A stretch of DNA of 64,000 bases from NCBI GenBank assembly GCA_900239685.1, contig OENT01000352.1, positions 1-64,000 on the forward strand, written 5' to 3'. Within the stretch, counting starts at the first letter, position 1, and the number at the start of each line of letters is the position of its first letter. This stretch comes from Rotaria macrura. Its lineage: Eukaryota; Rotifera; Eurotatoria; Philodinida; Philodinidae. The notes below the pieces were generated by a model that worked only from the letters and a program-made list of their open reading frames with translations, was not told the DNA's origin and made no database searches. A program made the position numbers and the translations under genes. Of the stretch, positions 24,201-36,511 are shown piece after piece.

Positions 24201-24814
24201 GTTAAACGCCATGGATATGAATCTAATTGTAAACGTATGAATTCGTCATGGAAACGATCTCTTACTGAACGTTCTTGATTAGGTTTTGTTAGAGCGAATT
24301 TCATTGCAAATAAATCTTCTAAACATACTGGTGTAGATACTAATTCGGTTAATTTTCTTAACCAGTATAAACATTTATCTGCTGTAAAAAATGTTAAACG
24401 AAATGAACGCATATCTTTGCACTGTATATAAATATAAACATTATCTTTCATTTCAATTAAATCAATTAAACGTAGCGGACAATTTATAAATGAATAGCAT
24501 GATTCATTTGTATAGATAAATAGACGATACACTGTCAAGTAAATAATTCCATCGGTTAGATCAGTTGCATGATCAATGTATTCTTCCCCAGTCAAAAGAT
24601 CGAATGGTAATTCATCTGGATTAATGGAACATTTATTCGATGTATCATTATGCATATCTGTAGTTATCATTGGTAAAGATTCTAATGGTGACATGGTAGT
24701 ACAGAACGATGCTGGAACGGAATCAGTGGGGAGATGAGTATTTAATATTGGCAATTCGCATACATGAATATCTTCTTCGATTGCAGTTACCGGTGATGGA
24801 ACTCCGACAACCAT
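15247..24814 (-). CDS. MTMR4: myotubularin-related 3-phosphatase with C-terminal FYVE finger (MTMR3/4 type)
   Basis: Nine exons on the minus strand: 24066-24814, 22676-22812, 22387-22594, 21945-22326, 21670-21840, 19094-19846, 18786-19004, 18523-18721, 15247-15494. All phases agree and the total is 1,021 aa, against about 1,195 in human MTMR3/4. Order: PH-GRAM domain (about 40-240), phosphatase with intact active site HCSDGWDRT, a Ser/Asn-rich linker in exon 6, a coiled coil, then FYVE. The pre-FYVE signature ARWMPDF and the zinc ligands (CHSC, SRKHHCRKCG, CSSC, CRDC) match the MTMR3/4 subgroup, which dephosphorylates PI3P and PI(3,5)P2 on endosomes. The CX5R motif suggests an active enzyme. 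The end of exon 2 is ambiguous (22676 or 22690). Introns 1 and 5 (1.25 and 1.8 kb) and the FYVE-splitting intron (3.0 kb) are long for this locus. I cannot separate MTMR3 from MTMR4. Confidence 0.93.
15862..17027. mobile_element. hAT-like non-autonomous element with 8-bp target duplication
   Basis: The element is bounded by a perfect 8-bp direct repeat TTAGATAA at 15854-15861 and 17028-17035. Its ends start CACTCCACGGGAC and finish GTCCCGCGGAACTCTG, imperfect inverted termini of CA..TG form. An 8-bp duplication and CA..TG ends are the hAT superfamily hallmark. The outer 100 bases at each side are rich in GTCCCG repeats and far more GC-rich than the surroundings. Inside are further inverted repeats (about 16030-16165 and 16405-16743). 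No transposase frame is visible. It lies in the intron that splits the FYVE finger. Confidence 0.75.
16405..16743. repeat. small palindromic element inside the hAT-like element
   Basis: About 85-bp inverted arms (16405-16490 and 16650-16743) share GACGTTTCGACAATCGAAGT on the left and its complement on the right, and both continue into AT-rich TAAAATA..ATTTTA ends. The 160-bp centre is unique. It reads as a separate MITE inserted in the larger element, or as the element's own core palindrome. Confidence 0.7.
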
Positions 24815-25628
24815 TGTTTTTATTTATTTTTTGTATGAAGACGATATTTCTAAATAAATTTAGATAAGCATCTAGAAACGAGTGAAATAATAATAATAAA
24901 TGTAATGACAACGTAACCTTTAAACATCATATGATCCTCTCATAGAATAGAAGTATGTTATGAATGACTCATGTCTAGACAAAGGGATTTATCAAATATA
25001 AAAATCATTCTTTTCTTTTCAGTGTATCTTTTAATTTTTTTTAAAGTAATATTTACATTAGTTTCATATTTTAATTTATATTCTTGTAACGGATGCAATG
25101 ATTCATTCAGAATGTACGAATCAGGTATTTTGATAGGAAGAACGAAAAGAGAGGCAATAAAAAACCGTTCAAATTTCTCGGTTACCTCAAATGTTGGATA
25201 CTGATGTAGAAAACACGATAATATGACAACTCAGAAGAAGAATATTGTTCTTTGAAAGAGGTGTGAAGGGGCTTGATCGAAGAGAATCGTTGTTCATGAG
25301 TCATTTGATCATTGTGTTGACTAGAGTGGCCCAATAGAATATAGACTTAATAATGAATGCATTAGTTCTGACAAAATAGACGGTAATGCAGTTTAATTTT
25401 GACATGAGACAAGGATTTACTTAAGAATTAATAAAAAACTTTAAAGAAAACAAAAATAACGTGTAGTGACATCTATATATTGTTATATCACGATCAAAAG
25501 ATCATCATTTTGAGTGAATTATGTAAGATCTATCTATCTATCTAATCTCTTGTATAGGAACAAAAAGGAAAAGTAAATATACGAGCAGCGGACATTGGTC
25601 AAATGTTACACACAAATATCATGTCTAT

Positions 25629-26010
25629 GGCCTTGTCTACACTAGAAAAATAATGCGGCATTAATTTCGAATTAAATGTATGCGCGTCTACATCTATAAG
25701 TTTAATGCATCAATCAGAACTGAGAAGTGGCCACTATGATGTTGTCAGAATGAACAATTCTAGCACGTGGTCACGAAAATCGTCGCCTCTGTCATTCTAT
25801 AGTTCATTTATCGCTTCGAAAGATCTTTCTATCGATGATAAAAGGCTACTTTCTCGAGGCACATTCATTGTTCTAATTAGCTGATCAAGTTCTTTCTCGA
25901 TTGGTGCATTAACTATAATGCACTTTTCAAAAGTGCATTAAATCTGAATTAACTTTTCGACCAATTACGTGTCTTAATTCAGCATTAACTTTTCTAGTGT
26001 AGACAAGGCC
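25629..26010. mobile_element. 382-bp MITE with GGCCTTGTCTACACTAG ends
   Basis: Terminal inverted repeats of about 24 bp begin GGCCTTGTCTACACTAGAAA on the left and end with the complement on the right. TAT flanks both sides (possible 3-bp duplication). The inner sequence is rich in TTAATGC / GCATTAA, which gives further self-pairing. No coding capacity. Confidence 0.85.
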
Positions 26011-27771
26011 TATGTCGATTCGCGGTGTGTAATAATAGAAAAAGAATGAATTAAACTGAGAGTTGTCGCCATTCTTATTTGATGAGTGACACAAAAATAG
26101 GAAGAAGAAGAAAGAACAGAAACAAATAAAAGTACAAAAACTTGTCGTCAGTGTTGCCTCAGAAAAAATCAAAGAAAATTCCCACTAGTCTTTATCTTAT
26201 GTTACAGCGTAAAATTAATTGAATACTCTATTTATGATGAATTCCAGTAGAAAAACTAGATGATCGATTCAAGAAAAAATTAATTATGTCTAATGCAAGA
26301 CATGCCATACGCCTAAAATTTCTCTAGGTTCAACCTTTGGCTTCGGATGTGACTTAGTCTTATCAAATAAACAGAATTTCCCAATGTTTGACAAGTAACT
26401 TTTGATATATATATATATAGAAGATTTGATTGTATCAAACATAGAGTTTTAATAAATGTGAAAACTTCGGACTTAAGTCCGAGAGTTATGTATACTTCGA
26501 AAAGTGAATGAGACAAGTCAGTCATTCTAGAATGTTTGTACGGAAAAAGTATCTTGGGAAACCCCAAAACTACTGGTCATCTCAGACATATCTAGGCAAT
26601 TTCATTTCGGGATGCAGTTTTTGTGCATTTTCAGACCTTTTTCAGCCAATGTTTTGTTAGAAAGCTACGATTTGATTCAAAACTAATATCAGATTCGGAA
26701 TTAGCGTTAAAAACTGAGTCGATTTATATACGTTGTGGATAATTCTGAGAAAAAAATTTGATTTTGAAAAAATCCCCGTACACCCCCTCAGGGATTGTTT
26801 GGTCAATAATGACAGTTTTTTCGATAACTGAGCCATTTCTTGCCGGATCCTTCTCATCTTCGAACTCAATCGAGATATTGATGAGGCAATTCTGTGCACA
26901 AAATTTAAGCTCAATCGAATCTATTTGTAAAGAGTTATCGTGTAAACGGCAAGATACACTGAGCGATTCTAGAGTGTACTCAATTTTTGAATACACAAAA
27001 ATGAGTTAATTAATCAAGATTTCATCCATGATACACTTAGCAGTTAGATACGAACCGAGTAAGACGATTACGATTTCTCGTCAATTTATTGGGTCAATCC
27101 GTAGCAATACAAACCATGCTACATTTTTGGTATACTGTAATGTTTGAAGATCTTTCTATCACGATGATGGAATAGATAGTTTAGAATAGATTTGTATAAA
27201 GTTTGAAGCTAAACAAGAAAGAGAGCAGTGGTTGTTGTGAATCTGAATTGGGTCTTAAATTTAACTAAGCAAAATCTTTTTTTGTATTTACGAGTTTCAT
27301 CACAATTCTCTGATGTGTACTTACTGACGAGACATGACTCACGACAGAATGACAACTGATATAAGTTCAATACAACCACAAATGGCATTTTTCCTAATGA
27401 CAACATGTAACTCTCAAGGTTCTATAAAGATCAGAATTATTTTGTTCTTTGCTGTTGATGTAGAGGATTTTCAGGAGGCTTATGTATTTCGCCAATTCTA
27501 GCTTTGTAAGGATGTGGATGAACTCGTGTAAATTTTCTAATTACCCTGAATCAAACCATGGGAGTCTCAAAAAGTATTTAACAAAATCGCGTTCAGATTC
27601 GAGCATCGCTTTTAGCGTAGAAATTCAAATGATGATGGAGTATGAAAAATCGTCAAAGAATTACGTTCAATCATAGAAATTCTATATCCAATCGACTCTG
27701 ACGCATATTTGACTCAAAATAAACACACTATGAAACATCTCTGCACGTACGTATCGAACTAATCACTAACC

Positions 27772-28134
27772 CCCTCCCCCCTATAATGGAAGAACACCCT
27801 CGAGAAAAATTTCTTCTGACGCAATAGAAGACCCCCTTTAATTAAGTAATTATTTTTCTAATTATGGACTTTAATTAGTGCTTTTCCATTAAAATATGCT
27901 TGATTTTTAAGGTTTTCAGTTGTAAATATTAAGAGAATGTGCTCATAATGATAATGACACCCTTAAAGCCTTGAAAATCCAGATGGGAATCCGGAAAATC
28001 CCTTTAGTTCTCTGGAAAACCTTTTGAATTAAATATTGGGAAAAAATTTGGTTCTTCATAGAAGACCCCCTTAGAAAATTTTTATGCTGGAACATAACAG
28101 AAGACCTGGGGTCTTTTATTGAAGGGGGGGGGGG
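27772..28134. mobile_element. poly-C-ended MITE, copy 2
   Basis: The second copy of the family at 11838-12239, in the same orientation. Left end CCCCCTCCCCCCTATAATGG, right end a TTTTATTGAAG stretch plus G-run. From the block GAGAAAAATTTCTT rightward it tracks copy 1 with only scattered substitutions, but it lacks copy 1's extra ~36 bp of repeat units. It gives a local estimate of the family's divergence. Confidence 0.85.
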
Positions 28135-29592
28135 CGGGTTATTCTAATCGTTTCTATCAAAATACTACTTCGAGAATACTATTTTAAAGTATATACTTGT
28201 TGATTGTACGCATTTTTGCTTTGGAAAGAAATTATAAAGTAACAACAGATTTCTTAATATGCATCGAGTCCTGTTTGTTAGAATGTGTTATATATGCGAA
28301 TGTGGAATGTGAGTTTGAATATGTTCTCTATTCATAACTTTCTTTTCTTGCTCTGGAACTTGTCATAGACAAGTAATAACTATGTCGAACGGTCACAATA
28401 TTTCTAAGTGTGGTTCAAGCAGATTGCTCATTATTATGACGGCATGTCCAATACTGCAACATCTAGCAGATAGTTAAAAATTGAAAATTGAAAACAGCGA
28501 TAGAGGATGTACGAAAGAATAAACGAGATTGGTTGAGGAATGAGAAGAAAATTTCTGTCTCCACAATGTTCCTCTCGAGATACATTCCATATATTTATAC
28601 TACCCATTATTTAATAATGAAGCAAACAGTTAACGGTTCACTTCCTTCAAGATAATTTGTAATCTTCGACTTTGTTTGTTGCAATACTAATTGTTGTTTT
28701 CGATGGTAATTGTCATTAGACAAAAATTATTCATTTTGTTCGTACTTATTATCTGCTAGCAGTCTATAGAATTCAACGCTATCTTACAGATCGCTTGAAA
28801 AGAGGAATGTTTCTCGTGCTCCTAGTTCAAGCAGACCGTCGAATAAGCTAACAGTAAAATGCATTATATGGGAAGTCTTCTACGTCATTTTTTGAAGATA
28901 TCCAATGAAAAAACGATCAGTTTTTACTCTTCCAACCATGATAGATAAACGTTGATGTTCGCCGTAAGCTTGTTTCTTCTGTGGCAGATTGTTCAGTGAC
29001 TGATTTTGATGATGCTATAATCCTTCTATTGTGTTCTATGTTTTCACTGGTACTGTGAAAGGTCAGTTGCTTCAAGAAATTCGCTTGTCTAGATTATAAC
29101 ATAGTCATACTTAATGGGAATGACCATTTTTTCAAGTATATTGATGCCTAGTCCATGAATTCAGAGCTCATCTGTAGAAATCTTCATAATCACTTAAAAT
29201 GTTTATCATTTACTCTATATGATCAGACGTGTTTCAGTGAAGACAGAGGGTAGGTAGAATGTTCTATGTGCCACAATCGGCTAGCATCCCTAATCTGTTT
29301 TGCGCAAGCCAATCCAAGCGGTACAAATTTCACGCGGTCATATCTTCTAGTTTAGTGTTTAATCTGTAAGAAACAAGAGAAAAATAAAGGTTGAAATGCC
29401 ATGTTTATCAACAGATATGAGGTGTTCACAGAGAAGATTACGAAGCCAACTGAATGATTACGAAGAAACGTATGTTTTCCAACGTTTACAATCAACCATT
29501 ATTTAAATCGGTGTTGACAAAAAGCGGCCCGAATAACAAATGAGATAGCAAGATACTCAAACAGAACGTATCTGTCATTCCATCTTGTTTGA

Positions 29593-29853
29593 AGTTCGAA
29601 CCGTTCGCTTTTCTGGGTTTTCGAAAACAGGCTACGAACACTAGTTTACAAACGTAGAGAAGTTATTTACAATCTTCTCCGTTTGCTATCTATTGTTCAA
29701 TTAGGTGAGCCATTCTCATTAGAATGTTGTTTAGAATTCGATGAGTTTTGTAATCATAATAATAAAGTTTTCAATTTGACATTCAATGAAATGGGTCATC
29801 CTACAGCTTATCCATGTTTGATATATGAATACCAGCCAGTAGAATCTGTTTAG
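29593..29853 (+). other. unassigned 86-codon open stretch without ATG
   Basis: An open frame from 29593 to a TAG at 29851-29853 with balanced, protein-like composition (includes GEPFSLECCLEFDEF and FNEMGHPTAYPCLIYEY). There is no suitable start codon and no convincing partner exon on either side. It could be a leftover exon of a decayed gene or chance. I recognise no family. Confidence 0.25.
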
Positions 29854-32044
29854 TTTCAGAATTAAGAGAAGTATCGAACCAGGAAAAATCTTCAATCAAC
29901 TCAAATCCATATATCATAGTATGTGCTTAGCCACATCAAAATTCTGTACTTGACAGCGAACATTGAATATCGTTCTTTTAAACCAAGCATCCGCAACCAA
30001 AGTAGTATGAAATCTGTTTACAATCTCATTTACTTTCGTTTAAAATTTCAAAACCAAATATATATATTCACTCCTATATTCAGTTTAGTAACGGAAATTT
30101 CAATTTTTCTGTTCGAAAACTCTTCTAAAGAGAGCAGCGAAGCACTTTGTCCACCGCACTTTTTCAATAGAGTCCAGAAATAAATGATAATTGTTATAAC
30201 AAAATCCATTGCGCAGAATAATTTTCTAACTTTATAGAACTATATGTATTAATGTCAAATGTTAAAAAAAGACTTTTTTTCTCTTTACAATCCCTCGAGA
30301 TGTGGTAAACATTTCCTCTAGCATTGAATGTAAACCGTCAGAAAAGATTAGTAAATTAGATTTTCATAAAAATTCTCTCTTGACTCATCATGAATAAAAG
30401 ATTGTTGTTTGTAACCTTCTTATCCTGAAATTTCCGGGAAAACTTACTTTTTCTTCTGAAATATTCATACAATAATTTCATTCTCTCTTTCTAAAATTAA
30501 AACTCAGTCGAAAACAAGAATCAAAATTAATAATAATACATCTGCTGTTCAATGGCATATTGAACGTGAGCTGATTAAATTAGATGAGTAATATTAACTA
30601 ATAGACTTGCATTTGTATTTGAAGGAGTTCATATTCTATCGCAGTGAAGAAAAAATGAGAAAGACCAACTTCACCTATGCTCAAAACGTGTGTACGATAA
30701 AATTCGACGACATGATAAAGTGAAGTGACATTTAATTTTTGTTTTTTGTTCCAAAGCTCTGATGCTACCGTCTTTAGAGAAAGATTTTTTGTCAACAAGA
30801 AAAACGAGCTTTTTCTTCTACTGGAAACTTTTCGAAATTTTTATACACAGCTCCAGAGAAAGAACGATGAATATTTTTACCTCCGAGAGTTTTTTCTATA
30901 AGAAGGAATAAGAATAAACTTAGTCCGTTGTGACGACTATTTCTCATGGGATCTGAGAATAGACAGAGAAATTTGTTTATTAAGAGCGAATATATAATGA
31001 CAAGAAAAATAATCGAATATAAACTTGAAAAATTCACGTCTCATAAGTTAACATTCCATGATGAAGACTTTCCATTGAAATTTGCACAGCAACTTGAGCA
31101 GAACAAACACTCACTACAAAATTTGGTGGACATATGATGAGAAATGTTCGATTTCAAAACTAAGTGATCCAATGAACATCAGATATATTGAAAGATATAT
31201 CTAGTTTAATGTAGTATATCAAGAGCGAATAAATTTGACTGTCTGCTAATTACGATTTATTTCATTATTTCGACATGTCTTATTGTGACAGAGTACTGAC
31301 TTTGGATCATAGTTTATCATACTGCTAGTTGAACAGTAGAATTATTGATTGAAATACTTTTTTCAAAAAACCGAATCAGTAAGAATAATTTGGATACCAC
31401 TCATCCTTATATGATATCTCGAGATTAGTGTAAACTATTACTATGCACGAAATAGAATGTATTCTCATGATGCAGTATAGCTAATTTAAGAGCTATTAAA
31501 GTATAGTCTGATTTGTTTTGATTTTCATCGATTGATTAAAGTCATTCATTTGAATAATAAAGTAATGATAAAAATATTTCTTTTGATTGATTGACTAAAT
31601 AATTATTAGGGAATGGAAGATTCATTTAGTAAGAAAGTTTATGGGGTTTGTCAATCAAAAATGAGTTGTTTTTCTTTTACATAAAATTTTTCTTTGGATC
31701 TGCCAAAATTACCCTCGTGAACAAGTCATTAATAGGAAACACCCACTCGATATTTTTACTAGCTCTTTTTTACTCGTTTCCTTCCATTACTAGTTATTCC
31801 TCAATAACACTATTGTTAGACGTGAAGAAGCTCAACGAACGCTTTCATTCTTGTGTATGTGTGTGACTGTATATAAAAATTAGAGAAAGAGAATGATTTT
31901 GCTTGTATCGTTGAAATAGAGCTTGTCGTGAAGAAAGATTGAAAACCAATGGAAACATTCTAATAAACATACACATAGTAACCATTTAGATTTGATTCAG
32001 TGACCAACATCTAAAGCAACATTTACACTTGTTATATCATAACC

Positions 32045-32626
32045 ATGTCAAATCTACTTCGGAAAGGGTAAGTGGAATTCCTGATATTCATTCTGAGTTT
32101 TGCTTTATTGCATTTAGAGATCGTGCTGAATCGACTATACCATCATCGGTTGCACTGCCTATAAAGACAGCAACTACTCATGCGACAAAAAAGAAACGTA
32201 ATGTTCCATTCAAGCCATGGACTTTCACAAAAGTATGGATTGAAAGTATTTCTAAAGAAGAATCAACAAGACAGCAATGGGAAAAAATGTATGCTTGGAT
32301 GGCTGATTATGATTCAAAAGTATTTTAGTTTCATTAAAATAAAATGGAAGAATTTGAATTGAATTCATTAAGGGAAATTTCGATCCGAGAAATCGTACAT
32401 TACAAAATTCGACACGTTTTTCTAATACGGTTTTCTAATTGCTGTATTTTCTTTGCTAGATATGAATTTTCGTTTCCTTCTTGTATAGGTAGCTAATTCT
32501 CATGGTCACGATTATGGTTGGCATTTAACAACTCAATTAGGAAAACAAGTAGAGAATTTACAAGCACGTTATGATATTCCATATAAAAAACGAGCACGAA
32601 CTGAAGTTCTTGGTTCTGATTATTGA
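32045..32626 (+). CDS. small basic protein of unknown function (120 aa)
   Basis: Three exons: 32045-32067, 32118-32319, 32489-32626. Introns have GTAAGT..TTTAG and GTATTT..ATAG ends and phases agree. The protein is Lys-rich near the N-terminus, then has a tryptophan-containing helical stretch (KPWTFTKVWIESISKEES, followed by WEKMYAWMADYD). The spacing of Trp and DYD faintly recalls C2orf50/CIMIP5-type ciliary microtubule inner proteins, but I am not confident enough to name it. There is no signal peptide or membrane segment. Its stop codon lies 95 bp from that of METTL15 on the other strand, a tail-to-tail arrangement, so the two 3' UTRs probably overlap. Confidence 0.7.
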
Positions 32627-32721
32627 AATACGAGATAAACATTTTATTTGCCTTTTGTTTTGTGTATCAATGTCATTCTCGCACTCATTTATGTATCTAT
32701 ACATATAAATGTAGAAAAAAA

Positions 32722-35700
32722 TCAAAGTTTTACTCCATGTCTTAATTTAGCTGATCGAGCTTTAGGATTTTCATCAAGTTCATCAGCGGCTGCTTGAATA
32801 ATATGTTTTGTTTGTACATCATATCGTATTTGTTTCTCAGCTTGAGTAAGGTGTGATTTGTCATTAAGATTGGATGAAAATTCATCAGTATGTAAAATAA
32901 TACCTTGAAAATGTCGTTTTATTATGCGATCTTCGAGGGAATGAAAGCTAATGCATAATAATGTTCCACCTGGCTTGATTAGTCTAAAATAATGTAGAGT
33001 ATATATATTTATTAAACAATTCGTTTCAATTTAGATTAGTAGTACCTATTTATTCAATACATGCCATTATTTGTTTTCTTTGCATAAGTTTCAATTTTTG
33101 CTTCTCCATCTCAACAATATCAATGAAGAAGAGAAACCGAAGAATGATCAACGTATCGAAAACAATCATCGAAAGAAGGATTTTTAGTTAAATATCTATA
33201 GACGTAGTTAGGCAAAGAAAAATTTTTCATTCGATACCAATGTGTGATGGATTGATTGATGCAACAAAGATGTTGGCATTTTTAGCAATACTCAGGGAAC
33301 AAGGGTGACTTTAGGCTGAAAGGTTTCATATTCGACAGATCTTATGTTGTGAATATTATATATATATATATATATATGTTCGAAGAGAAAAGAAAACATA
33401 GAAAACGGAAGTTTCATTCAGTTTTCATTGTATCTCCAATCTGGTTGAAACTGGTGTTGAGTATATTTTCTCGAAGTCTCGCTAGCAGAAAGACATCGTT
33501 GTCACTAAAGACTATCCTTCGCTAAATTTATTTTATTCTCACCGTTCCTTCTTTGATTATTTTGAAAAAAACATGAAATCATTACAATGAAGTTTGAACA
33601 TTTTCCGTCACAAAGAATAGTTTGCTACTAGAGAGAAACGATCGCTGCTTTGTTTGAAATATCTGGTCTCTCTATTATATTGCTAATCATGTCATATGTA
33701 TAGTTTCAGCAATAGTAAGTCGATTTCTACTATACATTCAACTGATGAATCTTTAAACATAAAAACAACAGAACTGTAAACACCTAATTGTTTCGTATTC
33801 ATATTTCTCTGGAGTAACACTCATGCAGCAGATTAAGATTTTTCTTTCACTATAAGAGAGAGGATTATTCAATCAATAATTTCACTATGATGCGTACACA
33901 TAAAGTTAATCGAAAGAAAAAATGTGGAAATTTCTCAAGATGATAAGAATACACTAGTTACTATGGAGGGCGCCTGCAGAGCCTGTACGATCTTACCTAT
34001 GGGAAATTAAGTCAAAATCTTAAAAGTTTTCTGTCGACCTAGTCAAGATGCACAAATTCTTAGAGCTGATAATGTCTCTCACACAAGATCAATCTATTAG
34101 GTACGAATCAGAGATAATGAGATGATGCTAAGATCTTTCTTTTCTCAACAAAGATCCGAGTTCAGCAGTTTCGACAAGACTGGATCAATTTTGGGTTCTG
34201 AGCCAGAAAGTTTTCTATTCAATAGACTCTACTTCAATGGGTTAGGGAACTAAAGGTACTTCCCATACTCAGAACTTCACACTGATGCAAGTTCAAACTC
34301 AAGTTTATTGACGGGTGCGGATATAGAAGTTTTCTGAGTCTGTATCCACTTAAACGTGAACTCACAGCTCTCTACCGATGCATAACAAGAAAAGTCTTAT
34401 TTATAAGTATATAATTAGTCTCAATCGTCGTACACTAGCATTTTTGACATATATTTATTAGATTTTTTCATCACTGTATATTCTTTTCTTTTGATATTTT
34501 TTATCGGTCGTTTTAGCATGCGACAATTTTAGTTTCGATTTTTTCATACCACTCTTACTATGTGCTAAGATAAAACTCAAACATTTATCCTAAATTTAGT
34601 TATATTCACTCAATCTGAAAAAATGAAAGAGCAAAATAATGATGATGGCTGGTGAAACTATGATTTGCACTTGTGTCAGAGAAAAAGTTTACATTGCAGT
34701 TAAAAATTCGAGCAGCATAACTGAGAAAAACGGCACATATAATCTCAGTTGATGGTGTTTTTTCTACCACTGATGGTGTTATTTCTACGTGAAATAATAA
34801 AAATAACCTGTATTTCTACACGAGAGCAATTCAAGATTCGTTGTTCTTTGAATGAAACATTCTTTTCCGAGTCAAAACTCAAAGATAGACGGAGCGTTTT
34901 ATTGCGAGATGTTTCATATTAAGATTTCTGACGAGAGATACGTTCTTGATTTTCTTATTTGATCTCGAATAGAAGTCATACTTTTGGTGTGAGAGTTTTG
35001 AGTAGAAAGATCTATTCAGGACCGAAAAATAATGGGAACAAATAGCATGGGGACGAAGCCATCGTTGTTCACCGAAAAGATTCTGCTTATTTTTGTATTA
35101 AGTTTCTATAGAGTAAATAAAGAGACTCTTGAATATCATAGCATTAAGTCAGCGTTACTAGGTAAATGGCATTGATCATACAGAGGAAGAGATTTGAAAA
35201 TAAATCTGATTCTGAACCCATCAATGATAATAATAGTTCATACTTCATTCTAGCATACTTGATCCCATCAACGATGCGTAAAAACTTACGTGTAGGCTTG
35301 TTCAAGACCATTGTAAAGTTCATTGAGTTCATCATTGACCACAATTCTCAATGCTTGAAATGTTTTTGTCGCTGGATGAATAGGTCGATTTAATTTATCG
35401 ACGTCTGATGCACTAGAATAAAAAGGCGATAACATGCTTTTATCAATCAGAACATCATATTCATGTGAACATTTACCTTCCTCCTAGACCAATTTTAATG
35501 ATATTAGCTAATTGTGTTGTTGTTGAAATAGGACCAAATGTACAACGCCACTGATAAATACACCGAGCAATTTTTCTATGTCGTTGATCTTCACCGTACA
35601 AACGAATAATTCGACTCAATGTTGTTTCGTCTAATTTATTAACCAGATCATAAGCAGTTATTGATTTTGATTTAGTGTTCATTCTCATGTCCAATGGGCC

Positions 35701-36260
35701 TTCGTGTCGAAAACTAAAACCACGTTCTACATCACTCAGTTGCATCGTACTAGAATAGTGAAAAGAATTTCGACTCTAAGTTAGATTTAATTCAATTTAT
35801 CAGCGTTACCTTGTGCCTGCATCTAAGAGAATTCCATCAAAAAAGTTTTCTTTAGTTTTGAATATCTGCTTCAATTCGCTGAATTGGCCATGAAATGGAA
35901 GTAATCGATTTCTAATATGATAATTTTAAGATTTTTCTTTGCATCAAAGATTCAAAAGTGAAAATAAAACGAAATCTTGTTTTCTCTCACACGGATATGC
36001 TTTAGCCATTTCATGTGCTAATTTTATTGAGTTTGGATCACGATCGAGAGCGTAAACAATGGAATTTTCATTCCGATTCAGAAGACCTTTCGTATGACCA
36101 CCTGCACCGTATGTTAGATCCAAAAATATCTAATATTTTTTTTTATTTTTCTTTTTCGAACAAAGTTTTCTTTGAGAAGACATACTTGTTTTTCATTTTT
36201 GCATAAAATTTTCAGAACATGCTCAAGTAAAACAGGTATATGAAGTGGTATTTTCATCAT
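32722..36260 (-). CDS. METTL15: RsmH/MraW-type rRNA cytosine-N4 methyltransferase (METTL15)
   Basis: Six exons on the minus strand: 36186-36260, 35993-36129, 35810-35911, 35477-35749, 35290-35412, 32722-32983; phases agree, 323 aa. Family landmarks are in order: [10 protein letters not shown] at the start, the SAM-binding motif [74 protein letters not shown] and [10 protein letters not shown] near the end. METTL15 makes N4-methylcytidine in mitochondrial 12S rRNA. The protein has bacterial-enzyme length (about 310 aa), whereas human METTL15 is 407 aa with an N-terminal targeting extension; here the first ATG is only a few residues before the conserved core. The intron before the last exon is 2.3 kb, the others 50-80 bp. 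The gene is divergent from the one starting at 36512. Confidence 0.95.
33354..33378. repeat. (TA)n microsatellite
   Basis: A run of about 12 TA units within the large last intron of METTL15. Confidence 0.9.
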
Positions 36261-36511
36261 TATCTATGTTATTTTTTGTATTTAATTGCAAAGCTATGTT
36301 AAAGAGAAGCATTAAAATTGAATTTAAAGTAAACTGATCGAAGTTTTTTCTCCTTCTGTGACGATTGTTTTTTAAAAGAAAAAAGAAATACACATAAAAC
36401 CTTCGATTTCAGTTTAATATTACATATTAACGAGTTTAATCCTCTAGAAAATGTAAGTAACAAAAAAGAAAATTGAATCAGTTTAAAAGTTTCGCTTTTA
36501 TTCTATCTAGA
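36261..36511. promoter_or_regulatory. shared divergent promoter region
   Basis: Only 251 bp separate the METTL15 start codon (minus) from that of the next gene (plus), so the two promoters must share this interval. On the plus side an upstream 5' UTR exon probably ends at about 36450 (AAAAT then GTAAGT) and the next exon begins after TATCTAG at 36510. No TATA box or named operator was recognised. Confidence 0.5.

Larger units (their letters stand above)
24815..32044. other. 7-kb gene desert with two MITEs
   Basis: Apart from the MITEs at 25629-26010 and 27772-28134 and one unassigned open stretch at 29593-29853, I see nothing beyond short chance frames. A minus-strand frame at 26724-26996 has fairly protein-like composition, but it overlaps an equally long plus-strand frame and lacks neighbours, so I do not call it. 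The segment just upstream of 24814 should contain the promoter and 5' UTR of the myotubularin gene, and that just before 32045 the promoter of the small plus-strand gene. Confidence 0.5.

Noticed and set aside
26724-26996. Minus-strand 90-codon frame with protein-like composition
   Set aside because: Overlapped by an equally long plus-strand frame, no splice partners, no motif; not enough to call a gene.
29590-29605. GTTCGAACC as a possible tRNA T-arm
   Set aside because: No matching acceptor stem, D-arm or anticodon arm at the right spacing.
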